Positions 53,399 through 61,896 of a DNA stretch of 64,000 nucleotides are shown piece after piece. Origin of the DNA: Actinomyces bowdenii (GTDB taxonomy: Bacteria > Actinomycetota > Actinomycetes > Actinomycetales > Actinomycetaceae). The notes under the pieces were generated by a model. That model ran no database searches. It had not been told where the DNA came from and saw nothing but the letters and a program-made list of their open reading frames with translations. Positions within the stretch are counted from its first letter, which is position 1. Each line of letters begins with the position of its first letter. Location: contig NZ_JAGFOU010000011.1 of the NCBI RefSeq assembly GCF_017592395.1, forward strand, positions 33,030 to 97,029. The letters run 5' to 3'. A program made the position numbers and the translations under genes.

Positions 53399-54958
53399 GT
53401 GACTGAGGATCTCAAAGCCCTGGCCCTCGATGCGATCGCCTCCTCTCAGGCGGCTGACGACCCCGACTACCCCCGCTTCCACGCCGTCCCCCCCGTGGGG
53501 CGCCTCAACGACCCCAACGGCCTGCTGGTCGATGGGGGCGCCTACCACGTCTTCTACCAGTTCAGCCCCTTCCACCCCCAGCGCAGGCTCGTCTACTGGG
53601 GGCATGCGAGCTCCACGGACCTGGCCCACTGGGAGCACCACGACCCGGCCATCATCCCCGACTCCGCCTACGACGCCTCCGGGGCCTACTCCGGCAACGC
53701 CATCGTGCTGGAGGGCGAGGAGCTCGGCGGCGCCCCGGCAGCAGCCCCCTACCAGCTGTTCTACACCGGCAATCTCAAGGACGGGCGCACCGGTGAGCGC
53801 ACCGCCAGCCAGTGCCTGGTCACCAGCGCCGACCTGAGCGGCTTCGAGAAGTGGCCCGGCAACCCCCTCATCCCCACGCATGCCCAGGGCTACACCGCCC
53901 ACTACCGCGATCCCCAGGTCTTCCGCGACCCGCGGCGGCCGGGCCACTACCTCATGGCCGTGGGGGCCCAGCGCCAGGACGGGACCGGCGCCGCCGTGCT
54001 CTACCGCTCCACCGATCTGCTGTCATGGGAGCTGGAGGGCGAGCTGTCCTTCCCCCAGGCCGAGGGCGCCTTCGACGCCTTCGGCTACATGTGGGAGTGC
54101 CCGGGGCTCGTCCGATTGGAGGATGAGGAGACCGGCGAGTGGTGGGACGTGCTCATCTGGTGCCCGCAGGGCATCGCCCCCCAGCGCGAGGGCTTCGAGA
54201 ACATCTTCCCCTGCGTCTACACCCTGGGGCGCCTGGTCGGCACCGAGCTGCGCGAGTGCCGCGGCGAGTTCCACGAGGTCGACCGGGGCTTCGAGTTCTA
54301 CGCCCCGCAGGTCTTCGCCCGCCGCCCCAGCGAGCCGGGGCCGGTGCTGCTGACCGGCTGGGCGGGCAACGCCTCCCAGGACGACCAGCCCTCCATCGAG
54401 CCCGACGGCGGGAGCGGGGGCTGGGTGCACGCCCTGACCGTCCCGCGGGTGCTGAGCCTTCGCGGCGGGCGGCTCATCCAGCGCCCCGCCCTGGCCCTGC
54501 CCGCGGATGCCGCCCGCCCGGCGCTCGTGGAGCGGCCCCTGGAGGCCGGCTCGCACCCGGTGGTGGAGCTGGATGGGGAGCGCGGCTGGCAGCTCATGCT
54601 CCAGGCCGAGCCGGGCAACCAGGTCCCCTGGGGCGTGCGCATCGGATCGTCCCAGTGCCACATCGATATCACCCTGGACGGCTCCCGCCTGCACGTATGC
54701 CGCGCGACCTCGCGCTACACCCAGCACGGCGCTCAGCGCACCGTCACCCTCCCGCCTGGCTGCGCCCCGCGCCTGGAGATCCTGCACGACCGCTCGATCA
54801 CCGAGATCTTCGTCGGCGACGGCGACCTGGCCTTCACCCTGCGCAGCTTCATCGACGAGTCGGCCGGGGCCTCAGTGCTGGTGGGGGAGCGCGGCGAGCG
54901 GGCCGGCCAGGGGCCCGGGCTCAGGCTCACGGGCGGTGCGGTGCTCGTGCGCCCCTGA
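53399..54958 (+). CDS. scrB: GH32 sucrose-6-phosphate hydrolase
   Basis: Splits sucrose 6-phosphate, delivered by the PTS, into glucose 6-phosphate and fructose. GH32 landmarks are in order: VGRLNDPNGLLVDGGAYHVFYQ with nucleophile Asp38, FYTGNLKDGR, YRDPQVFRDP (transition-state Asp) and MWECPGLVRL (acid/base Glu); a beta-sandwich domain fills about 370-519. No signal peptide, so the enzyme is cytosolic and suited to a phosphorylated substrate. The start is GTG at 53399 behind a -10. The sucrose PTS and LacI regulator genes follow. Confidence 0.93.
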   Translation: MTEDLKALALDAIASSQAADDPDYPRFHAVPPVGRLNDPNGLLVDGGAYHVFYQFSPFHPQRRLVYWGHASSTDLAHWEHHDPAIIPDSAYDASGAYSGNAIVLEGEELGGAPAAAPYQLFYTGNLKDGRTGERTASQCLVTSADLSGFEKWPGNPLIPTHAQGYTAHYRDPQVFRDPRRPGHYLMAVGAQRQDGTGAAVLYRSTDLLSWELEGELSFPQAEGAFDAFGYMWECPGLVRLEDEETGEWWDVLIWCPQGIAPQREGFENIFPCVYTLGRLVGTELRECRGEFHEVDRGFEFYAPQVFARRPSEPGPVLLTGWAGNASQDDQPSIEPDGGSGGWVHALTVPRVLSLRGGRLIQRPALALPADAARPALVERPLEAGSHPVVELDGERGWQLMLQAEPGNQVPWGVRIGSSQCHIDITLDGSRLHVCRATSRYTQHGAQRTVTLPPGCAPRLEILHDRSITEIFVGDGDLAFTLRSFIDESAGASVLVGERGERAGQGPGLRLTGGAVLVRP

Positions 54959-55041
54959 CGGCTGGGCCCTCCACGGGCGCCAGCACCGGGGGCGGCCCCG
55001 GCCGGGGCACCCGCGATCACTCATCAATCCGTCCCGATCGG

Positions 55042-55085
55042 TTGCGGGCGGAGGAGCGCAGCGGTAGTGTGATTATCGATTGACA
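55042..55085 (+). promoter_or_regulatory. Promoter and candidate LacI operator of the PTS gene
   Basis: TTGCGG (55042-55047) and TAGTGT (55065-55070) are 17 bp apart. Directly after, at about 55070-55085, is TGATTATC/GATTGACA, an imperfect palindrome centred on ATCGAT with the central CG typical of LacI-family operators. Bound there, the repressor encoded at 57339 would cover the transcription start. Confidence 0.55.
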
Positions 55086-55180
55086 TAGATGCGGCCGCCG
55101 GGAGCCGTTGAGGATCTCGACCTCGGGCTCTCCCAAGCCTCCCCATGCATGCGGCCGCATCAAGGAGAAAGGATCCCCGG

Positions 55181-57223
55181 GTGGCCATGGATCACGCCCG
55201 CGTGGCGAAAGATGTCCTCACCTACGTCGGCGGTGCCGACAACATCAATGCAGCGGCGCACTGCGCGACTCGCCTGCGCCTCGTCCTGGCCGACCTGGAC
55301 AAGGTCGACCAGAAGGCCCTGGACAAGGATCCCGACCTCAAGGGAACCTTCCTCGCCGGCGGCATGTTCCAGATCATCGTCGGCCCCGGGGACGTGGACC
55401 ACGTCTTCGCCGAGATGATCAGCACCGGGGGCGTCAAGGAGGTCTCCAAGGACGAGGCCAAGCAGGTCGCCGCCAAGAGCGGCAATCCCGTCTCCCGCTT
55501 CATCAAGGTCATCGCCGATATCTTCGTGCCGATCCTGCCGGCCCTCATCGCCGGCGGTCTGATGATGGCGATCAACAACGTCCTGACCGCCGAGGGGCTC
55601 TTCGGGGATCAGGCGCTGGTGGCCCGGTGGGCCTGGCTGACGGACTACGCCAACCTCATCAACCTCATCTCCTCGGCGGCCTTCGCCTTCCTGCCGGTCC
55701 TGGTCGGCTTCTCCGCGGCCAAGCGCTTCGGGGGCAATGTCTACCTCGGTGCCGCCATGGGCGCGGCCATGGTCTCCACCGAGCTGACCAATGCCTACAC
55801 CATCGAGCAGGCCAGGGCGGAGGGCACGATCGAGGTCTGGCACCTGTTCGGCCTGAGCGTCGACAAGATCGGGTACCAGGCCATGGTCATCCCGGTCATC
55901 TGCGTGGCCTGGATCATGTCGGCCATTGAGAAGCGGCTGCACAAGAAGCTCTCGGGCACCACCGACTTCCTGCTGACCCCGCTCATCACCCTCCTGCTCA
56001 CGGGCTTCCTCACCTTCGTCGTCGTCGGCCCGATCACCCGCGAGCTGTCCAACTGGATCACCGAGGGCCTGGCCTGGACCTACAACACCCTCGGCCCGGT
56101 CGGCGGGGCCCTGTTCGGCCTGGTCTACTCCCCGATCGTGGTCACCGGCCTGCACCAGTCCTTCCCCGCCGTCGAGCTTCCGCTCATCGACCAGATGCGC
56201 AACGGCGGTCCGGGCTCCTTCATCTTCCCCATCGCCTCCATGGCCAACGTGGCCCAGGGCGCGGTGGCCCTGGCGATCTTCTTCAACACCCGCGATGCCA
56301 AGATGAAGGCGCTGGCCGGCGCCGGTGGGGCCTCGGCCGTCTTCGGCATCACCGAGCCCGCCATCTTCGGCGTCAACCTGCGCCTGCGCTGGCCCTTCTT
56401 CATCGGCATGGGGGCCGCCTCCATCGGCGGCGCCCTCGTGGCCCTGCTGGACGTGCACTCCCAGGCGCTGGGGGCTGCCGGCCTGGTCGGCTTCGTCTCC
56501 ATCGTCCCGGAGGACATCCCCACCTACCTCATCCTGGAGCTGCTGACCTTCCTCCTCGCCTTCAGCGCCTGCTTCGCCTACGCCCGCTCGGCCAAGGGCC
56601 GTGCCTCCCTGGCCGGCGGTGAGGCCGATGACGACGACGAGGCCGCCCTGGAGGCCGAGGCCATGGTCGAGCACGCCGAGGCCGTCGAGCTGCCCGCCGA
56701 GGCGGCCCGGGACTTCACCATCACCTCCCCGATCCAGGGCCGGGCCATCGCCCTGTCCGAGGTCGAGGACCAGACCTTCTCCTCGGGGATGCTCGGCCCG
56801 GGCATGGCCGTGGTGCCCTCCGAGGGCCCGGTGGTCTCACCCGTGGACGGCGAGGTCCTCGTGGCCTTCCCCACCGGTCACGCCTATGGCCTGCGCGCCG
56901 CCAGCGGTGTCGAGCTGCTCATCCACGTGGGCATGGACACCGTCGAGCTCGACGGCAAGCACTTCAGCCCCAAGGTCAAGGCGGGCGACAAGGTGCTGCG
57001 CGGCATGCCGCTGGTGGAGGTCGACTGGGCGGCCGTGGGCGCTGCGGGCTACCAGACCGTCACCCCGATCGTGGTGTCCAACGCCGCCGCCTACGAGGGC
57101 GTCGAGGAGAGGGGATCGGGCACCATCCACCGGGGCGATGCGCTCTACGCCGTCGTGCCCGGCTCCCCCCAGGGCGGTGATGGCGACCAGGCGCCCGCCG
57201 AGGCGCAGGACAGCGCCGTCTGA
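55181..57223 (+). CDS. scrP: PTS sucrose-type EIIBCA permease
   Basis: A 680-residue single-chain sugar permease. EIIB (about 5-85) has INAAAHCATRLRLVL with phospho-Cys28; EIIC (about 105-465) has ten or so membrane spans and the conserved GITEPAIFGVNLRLRWPFFIG; EIIA (about 530-670) has VELLIHVGMDTVELDG with phospho-His582. An acidic linker joins EIIC to EIIA. This is the glucose-glucoside superfamily, and its GH32 neighbour points to sucrose. GTG at 55181 has AAAGGA 7 nt upstream; ATG at 55187 is an alternative start. Confidence 0.93.
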   Translation: MAMDHARVAKDVLTYVGGADNINAAAHCATRLRLVLADLDKVDQKALDKDPDLKGTFLAGGMFQIIVGPGDVDHVFAEMISTGGVKEVSKDEAKQVAAKSGNPVSRFIKVIADIFVPILPALIAGGLMMAINNVLTAEGLFGDQALVARWAWLTDYANLINLISSAAFAFLPVLVGFSAAKRFGGNVYLGAAMGAAMVSTELTNAYTIEQARAEGTIEVWHLFGLSVDKIGYQAMVIPVICVAWIMSAIEKRLHKKLSGTTDFLLTPLITLLLTGFLTFVVVGPITRELSNWITEGLAWTYNTLGPVGGALFGLVYSPIVVTGLHQSFPAVELPLIDQMRNGGPGSFIFPIASMANVAQGAVALAIFFNTRDAKMKALAGAGGASAVFGITEPAIFGVNLRLRWPFFIGMGAASIGGALVALLDVHSQALGAAGLVGFVSIVPEDIPTYLILELLTFLLAFSACFAYARSAKGRASLAGGEADDDDEAALEAEAMVEHAEAVELPAEAARDFTITSPIQGRAIALSEVEDQTFSSGMLGPGMAVVPSEGPVVSPVDGEVLVAFPTGHAYGLRAASGVELLIHVGMDTVELDGKHFSPKVKAGDKVLRGMPLVEVDWAAVGAAGYQTVTPIVVSNAAAYEGVEERGSGTIHRGDALYAVVPGSPQGGDGDQAPAEAQDSAV

Positions 57224-57269
57224 CACGCGAGCGGCCGGGCCGGCGCGAGACGACCGGCGGTCCGGCAGG

Positions 57270-57308
57270 GCACTGGGCCGGCGCCCTCCATGGGTGCCGG
57301 CCCAGTGC
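57270..57308. terminator. Hairpin between convergent PTS and LacI genes
   Basis: A perfect 13-bp stem (57270-57282 with 57296-57308), extended inward by GCCC/GGGT pairs to a 5-nt loop. It lies between the two stops and can serve both directions. Confidence 0.75.
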
Positions 57309-57338
57309 TGCGATGAGGCGGTGCGGGCCCGCTCGGGC

Positions 57339-58343
57339 TCAGGTGGTCCGGCCCTCGAAGAGCTCGACGCCCAGGGGCGGGGGAGTGGCCGAGACGCGTC
57401 CGGCCTGCCTGGAGGCGCCGGAATGGATCTGCTCCAGCAGGATCGCGACGGCGTCATGCGCCAGCTCCCGGATCGGCTGGCGGATGGTGCTCAGCCCCGG
57501 CAGGGCCCGGTGGACTGCTGCCGTCCCATCGAAGCCGATGACCTTGAAGTCCTCGGGCACGCCCAGGCCGCGGGCGCGGGCCCACTCCAGGACGGCGGCG
57601 GCGGACAGGTCGTCAGTGGCGAAGACCGAGTCCACGGACTGCGGCATCGCGTTGAGCCGCTTGGCGATGAGCTCGGGGCGCAGGTGCTCGGGGGTGTGGA
57701 AGTCGACGGTGAGGACGACCGGTGCGATGCCCGCCTCGGCCAGGACGGTGCGGTAGCCCGCCTCGCGCAGATTGTGGGTGCCGGCGCGCGAGGTCAGCAG
57801 CGCCGGGTGGCGGGAGCCGCGATCCAGCAGGTGCCGGGTGGCCAGGCGCCCGCCCCTCTCGTTGTCGCAGCGGACATTGGGGATGGTGTGGGACAGATCG
57901 CGGTCCACCGTGACCAGGGGCAGGCGCACCGTGGAGTACTCGGCGATGCTGTCGTTGTGGGCGCCGGAGATGATGCCATCGACCCTGTGGGAGACCAGCA
58001 GGTCGAGGTAGTCCCGCTCCCGGTCCGCCTTGCCCATGGAGTTGCATATCAGGATGCGGTAGCCGTGCTCGGCCAGAGCATCCTCCACATTCTCGGCGAG
58101 CTCGCCGAAGAAGGGCAGGGCGACGGTGGGGACGATGAGGCCGATGGAGTGCGTGGATTTGCCATGGAGGGCGCGGGCAACCTGATTGGGCCGGTAGTTG
58201 AGCTCGGCGATGGCCTGCGCGACCCGGCGCCGGGTCTCCTGTGACAGGTAGCCGCGGTCGTTGAGGACACGGGAGACCGTGGTCACGGAGACTCCGGCGA
58301 CTCTGGCCACATCGGCCAGGGTCGGTTCATGCGGTAAGGGCAC
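57339..58343 (-). CDS. scrR: LacI-family repressor of the sucrose genes
   Basis: A 334-residue regulator. The N-terminal helix-turn-helix and hinge are complete (TLADVARVAGVSVTTVSRVL, RRVAQAIAELNYRPNQVARAL; about 8-62), and residues 65-330 form a periplasmic-binding-like sugar domain with VDGIISGAHND, CDNERGGRLATRHLLDRG and VIGFDGTAAVH. GTG at 58343 follows GAGGAG. Control of scrB/scrP is inferred from adjacency and the operator candidate at 55070-55085; the effector is probably sucrose 6-phosphate or a product. Confidence 0.88.
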   Translation of the reverse strand: MPLPHEPTLADVARVAGVSVTTVSRVLNDRGYLSQETRRRVAQAIAELNYRPNQVARALHGKSTHSIGLIVPTVALPFFGELAENVEDALAEHGYRILICNSMGKADRERDYLDLLVSHRVDGIISGAHNDSIAEYSTVRLPLVTVDRDLSHTIPNVRCDNERGGRLATRHLLDRGSRHPALLTSRAGTHNLREAGYRTVLAEAGIAPVVLTVDFHTPEHLRPELIAKRLNAMPQSVDSVFATDDLSAAAVLEWARARGLGVPEDFKVIGFDGTAAVHRALPGLSTIRQPIRELAHDAVAILLEQIHSGASRQAGRVSATPPPLGVELFEGRTT

Positions 58344-58433
58344 GGGGGCTCCTCGGAGTGTCTGGTCGTGTCCCCTGAAGCATAGGCCGCACAGCGCTCA
58401 ATACCCAACTGACCTGCATGAACGCGCCTTTTG

Positions 58434-59057
58434 TCAGTCCTGGGGGAGGAGGTCGGCGTACACCGGGAGCATGCTGCGGGCCATGGCCGCATGCCCCTGG
58501 TCATTGGGGTGGATGGCATCGAGGCAGAGCTTGTCCTCATCACCGCCGATGGCCATGATGAGGGCGTCGGTGGAGGCCAGGCCCATGGCGGTGGCGTGCT
58601 CGTGGATCATGCGCCGGATGGCCTGGAACCGGGGGCCGGCGGTGATGGTGGGGAAGTAGGGGGCGATGACCACCTGCGTGCCGGGCAGTCGACTGGACAG
58701 GAAGTCCAGGTCATGAGCGATGGCCTGCTCCACCAGCTCGCCCTGGGAGGGCAGGAAGGCGGCGTCGTTGAGGCCCAGGCCCACGGTGACCAGATCCGGC
58801 TCGGTGCGCAGGACGGCCTCGAGCCAGGCGGTGTCCCGGCACGAGGGGGCTCGGCCGCCTCCCGGGAGGCGGCCGCCCCTGCGGGCGAAGTAGCCCAGCC
58901 CGTCGACCGCGAGGTTGACCTCCCGCCAGCGATTGTGCTCGCAGACCAGGGAGGTCCACCGCTGACGCGGGTGGCTCACGGAGCGCCATCCCGTGGTCGA
59001 GGAGTCGCCCAGGAAGACCGCGGTCAGCGGATCGGCCGAGTGCGGGATGGAGGGCAT
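58434..59057 (-). CDS. SGNH/GDSL-family hydrolase
   Basis: A 207-residue esterase-like protein. Block I is AVFLGDSSTTGW with nucleophile Ser19, block III is VGLGLNDAAF with the oxyanion Asn, and block V is LDAIHPNDQGHAAMA with the Asp-x-x-His pair. No signal peptide, so it is cytosolic. The ATG at 59057 is preferred over an ORF start at 59213 because TAGGGT ends 7 nt before it. Substrate unknown. Confidence 0.88.
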   Translation of the reverse strand: MPSIPHSADPLTAVFLGDSSTTGWRSVSHPRQRWTSLVCEHNRWREVNLAVDGLGYFARRGGRLPGGGRAPSCRDTAWLEAVLRTEPDLVTVGLGLNDAAFLPSQGELVEQAIAHDLDFLSSRLPGTQVVIAPYFPTITAGPRFQAIRRMIHEHATAMGLASTDALIMAIGGDEDKLCLDAIHPNDQGHAAMARSMLPVYADLLPQD

Positions 59058-59064
59058 GAGGCCC

Positions 59065-59070
59065 ACCCTA
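59065..59070 (-). promoter_or_regulatory. -10 element of the SGNH hydrolase gene (leaderless type)
   Basis: On the minus strand TAGGGT, 7 nt, then ATG at 59057, without a ribosome binding site. Confidence 0.5.
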
Positions 59071-59111
59071 GTCCTGAGGCGCGCCGCGGAGGTGGGCTCC
59101 CAGCGGCACCC

Positions 59112-59141
59112 TTGACCTGGATGTGTCCAGTATGTTACACT
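59112..59141 (+). promoter_or_regulatory. Promoter of the bgl operon remnant
   Basis: TTGACC (59112-59117) and TACACT (59136-59141) are spaced by 18 bp. CTGGA-N4-TCCAG lies within the spacer. Confidence 0.5.
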
Positions 59142-59169
59142 CGGCGCCACAACCGTATAGGGATGACTA

Positions 59170-59200
59170 GGATAGTTATTGCCCAGGCAAGCTTGACCTG
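59170..59200 (+). promoter_or_regulatory. Ribonucleic antiterminator (RAT) site
   Basis: The bases GGATAGTTATTGC, GGCA and ACCTG occur in the order and spacing of the RAT element bound by BglG/LicT antiterminators. It sits about 30 nt after the predicted transcription start and 52 nt before the bglG start, so the leader was once controlled by the protein it precedes. Confidence 0.75.
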
Positions 59201-59252
59201 TTATCCGCATCACCGTCCTTCATGGGCGCGATGTGGGTAGCAGGTCTTTCTC

Positions 59253-59796
59253 ATGATCGAGGAGCAGGCGGTGCGATATCGCAAGCGGCTGAACAACAAT
59301 GTCGTGGTCGCTGTTGACGAGCAGGGGGAGGAGCATGTCCTGTTCGGGCGCGGCCTCGGCTTCGAGCTCACCGTCGACGGTGCTGTCGACATGCAGCGAG
59401 TCGAGCGCGTCTATGTGCTCAAGGAGGGCTCGATCCCGCCTCTTCCCGGCTGGTCGGGGGCTCCCGCCCCGGCGGAGTACCTGGAGATCGCCGAGCAGAT
59501 ATTCGCTGACGCGCGGGAGGCCATCCCGGTGGACATCAGCGCGAGTATCATCGCGCCGCTCGCCGACCACATCAGCATTGCGGTGCACAAGGAGCGGCAG
59601 GGGTTCGGGATCAAGAACATGATGCTCCAGGAGGTGCAGCGCTTCTACCGGGATGAGTTCCTCGTGGGAAGGCGCGCCGTCGAGCTGGTGAACAACCGCT
59701 TCGAGGTCGGCCTGGACGATGGAGCGGCGGCGCAAGCGCTCCTTCCACTGGTACAGCGAGCTCATCGCATCCAACGGGGCGGATCTGGGAGCCTGA
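59253..59796 (+). pseudogene. bglG: Collapsed bgl operon: 5' bglG joined to 3' end of a GH1 gene
   Basis: Residues 1-60 are a co-antiterminator RNA-binding domain (YRKRLNNNVVVAVDEQGEEH, FGRGLGFE), and about 75-155 a first PTS regulation domain with LADHISIAVHKE carrying its His. Homology stops near 59716, just after VGLDD, where a family protein would enter its second PRD. From about 59719, in the +1 frame, comes MERRRKRSFHWYSELIASNG followed by five residues and TGA at 59794, the C-terminus of GH1 6-phospho-beta-glucosidases. The simplest reading is one deletion removing PRD2, the PTS gene and most of bglA. The bglG frame itself runs on to 59831. Loss of function is likely. Confidence 0.8.
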
Positions 59797-59825
59797 CCCG
59801 GCGGCAGCGCTGCTGGTTGCCCGGC

Positions 59826-59865
59826 GGGTGATGGCGCGGGCCCGCGGGGGCCCGCGCCATCACCC
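59826..59865. terminator. Perfect 18-bp hairpin terminator
   Basis: Arms 59826-59843 and 59848-59865 are exact complements with a 4-nt loop GCGG. It overlaps the stop codon of the ABC ATPase gene and lies between convergent transcripts, so it probably works in both directions. Confidence 0.85.
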
Positions 59866-60588
59866 GTCCTGGGCGGTCGAGGCCGGCTCGTGATCCGCGC
59901 GGTGGGAGGCGGACTCGCGGAGCTCGCCGTCGTGCATGACCAGGACCGTGTCACACACGGGCAGGAGCCGCTCGTCGTGGGTGACCATGACCGTGGCCTT
60001 GCCCTGCTCATGGGTCTGCTCGGCCAGCAGGCGCGCCACCTCCTGGGCGCGGGCGCTGTCCAGGGAGGCGGTCGGCTCATCGGCCAGGATGATGTCCGGG
60101 TCGTGGTAGAGGGCCACTGCGATGGCCGCGCGCTGGCGCTCGCCCCCGGACAGCCCCTCCGGGTAGGAGCGCGTGCGGTGGCCCAGGTCCAGTGCCTCGA
60201 GGAGGTGATCACGGCGGGCCTTGTCGCCCCGGCGCCTGACCACCCTGTCGTAGAGCGCGAACTGGTCCAGCAGCGTCAGGAAGGGCACGAGCCCGGAGGC
60301 CTGCAGGACGAAGCCCAGGTGCTTGCGGCGCAGGCGCGCACGCGCGCGCTCCGGCAGCTCGGAGAAGGGCTCGCCCCCGATGGTGACCGTTCCCGTGGAG
60401 GGGGTGCGCAGGCCGCCCATGATGGTCAGCAGTGTCGACTTCCCCGAGCCCGAGGGACCGAGGATGCCCACGAGCTGTCCGGCGGCGAGCTCCAGATCGG
60501 TACTGCGCAGGGCATGGATCGTCTCCCCGCCCACCTGGTAGTCCCGGGAGACCCCGTTGAGGGCCAGGGCGGACGTCTGGCTGGTCAT
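59860..60588 (-). CDS. ABC transporter ATP-binding protein (MacB/LolD type)
   Basis: A 242-residue ATPase. Walker A is GPSGSGKST (44-52), the Q-loop is FVLQASGLVPFLT, the signature is LSGGERQRAAIA, Walker B is DIILADEPTASLD and the switch His is in VMVTHDERLL. The subgroup pairs with FtsX-like permeases for export or mechanotransmission rather than import. The ATG at 60588 overlaps the permease stop. Substrate unknown. Confidence 0.92.
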   Translation of the reverse strand: MTSQTSALALNGVSRDYQVGGETIHALRSTDLELAAGQLVGILGPSGSGKSTLLTIMGGLRTPSTGTVTIGGEPFSELPERARARLRRKHLGFVLQASGLVPFLTLLDQFALYDRVVRRRGDKARRDHLLEALDLGHRTRSYPEGLSGGERQRAAIAVALYHDPDIILADEPTASLDSARAQEVARLLAEQTHEQGKATVMVTHDERLLPVCDTVLVMHDGELRESASHRADHEPASTAQDG

Positions 60589-61697
60589 GCGATCGCCTCC
60601 ACGGGGTCGATCCGCGTCACGACGCGCACCGAGATCAGGCCTCCGATGACTGAGACCACGATGAAGGCGGCAGTGATCGCCGCATCCAACTGGGGGGAGA
60701 AGCGGAAGGGCACGGCAGTGGGAAGGACCAGGGAGGTCAGATGGGTCGCCGCCATGCCGACGGCGACCCCGGTCGAGGCCAGAATCGTGGTCTGGGCGCC
60801 TCCCGAGTGGATGAGATAGGCCGTGGGCACTCCACGGGCCTTGAGGATGCCCAGGACCGGGCGCTTCTGCAGGGTGAGCACGTAGAGGAAGATCCCCAGC
60901 ACGAGCGAGGCGATGAGGACCAGCGAGCCGATCATGAGGCTGAAGGTCAGCACCTGGGCCGAGTAGCCGGGCAGGGTCCTGATGAACTCCTCGGTGCTGA
61001 GCAGCTGCAGCTCGGCCCGGGTGGCGCCCTCCGCGGTGGACGTGCTCCCGGACAGGTCGGCATCGACCACGACGGCCGAGACCGCGGGGGACAGGCTGCT
61101 GGGCGCATGGCTCTGCAGCGCCTGGGCATCGACGGTGATGACGGGGGCGGCCTGGAAGGTGGTGTCATGAGTCAGCCCGGCGATCGTCCACTCGTGGTCC
61201 GATCCCAGCAGGGTCACCGTGTCGCCCACGGCCAGGCCCTCCGCGGTGAGGGTGTCGTCGACCAGGATCTCCCGCGCGGGGTCGGAGATCGGCGAGCCCG
61301 AGGTCACGGTGGGGGCCAGGCCGCCGGCCGGGTCGATGCCGAAGGCGAAGACATCGACGCGCAGTGGATCGCCGGCCTCATCGCGCAGGTCGGAGGCCTG
61401 CGCCACGGCTGCCACCGAGATGAGGGGATCGGCCGAGGCCCCGGCCCGCTCCGCCAGGCCCTGGGCGGCTGAGACCTGCTCCGGGGTGAGCCTTGAGGCC
61501 GAGATGCTCTCGTTGGAGGCGTCGGTCAGGATGATGCTTCCCGCGTCCCAGCCGTCGATGGCCGCCCGATAGGACTGTGCCAGGCCTGAGGCGAGGGAGG
61601 CCAGGAAGAAGGTCAGATAGGCCACGAGTGCGATGACCGCGACGATGAGCCCGAAGCGCATCGGCTCATGTCGGATCTCGCGCAGAGCCAGGAACAT
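60585..61697 (-). CDS. FtsX/MacB-type ABC permease
   Basis: A 370-residue permease. The first helix is near 15-38 (GLIVAVIALVAYLTFFLASLAS), a large extracytoplasmic domain of about 200 residues follows, and three helices lie near 245-270, 290-320 and 335-360, the four-helix MacB fold. GAGGAG 9 nt before the ATG sets the start. It partners the ATPase encoded next. No periplasmic adaptor is present, as expected in a Gram-positive. A perfect palindrome upstream may be its operator. Confidence 0.88.
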   Translation of the reverse strand: MFLALREIRHEPMRFGLIVAVIALVAYLTFFLASLASGLAQSYRAAIDGWDAGSIILTDASNESISASRLTPEQVSAAQGLAERAGASADPLISVAAVAQASDLRDEAGDPLRVDVFAFGIDPAGGLAPTVTSGSPISDPAREILVDDTLTAEGLAVGDTVTLLGSDHEWTIAGLTHDTTFQAAPVITVDAQALQSHAPSSLSPAVSAVVVDADLSGSTSTAEGATRAELQLLSTEEFIRTLPGYSAQVLTFSLMIGSLVLIASLVLGIFLYVLTLQKRPVLGILKARGVPTAYLIHSGGAQTTILASTGVAVGMAATHLTSLVLPTAVPFRFSPQLDAAITAAFIVVSVIGGLISVRVVTRIDPVEAIA

Positions 61698-61837
61698 AGG
61701 CGGTTACTCCTCGAGTGGGCGCTGCTGGTGGCCCGCATCCCCGGGAACACCGCTGCTGCGAGCATACATGGTGGGCCTGCGCTCGACGGGGAGGGCGGCC
61801 GATCAGCGGGTGAGCACGGCCCTGCCTCTGGAATGAC

Positions 61838-61851
61838 ATAATGTGCATTAT
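61838..61851. promoter_or_regulatory. Palindromic operator candidate upstream of the ABC permease gene
   Basis: Perfect 6-2-6 palindrome ATAATG-TG-CATTAT, 141 bp upstream of the permease start and in an AT-rich patch that could hold its promoter. No regulator gene is adjacent. A MarR- or TetR-type site is a guess from its form. Confidence 0.45.
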
Positions 61852-61896
61852 CGGATCGCGGTGAGGCGCGGTGCGCCGTGGGAGCGGCGCCGCTGC

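Noticed and set aside
59220..60212. Long minus-strand frame across the bglG remnant and the ABC ATPase gene
   Set aside because: It is antisense to bglG and out of phase with the ATPase gene, whose motifs lie in another frame.
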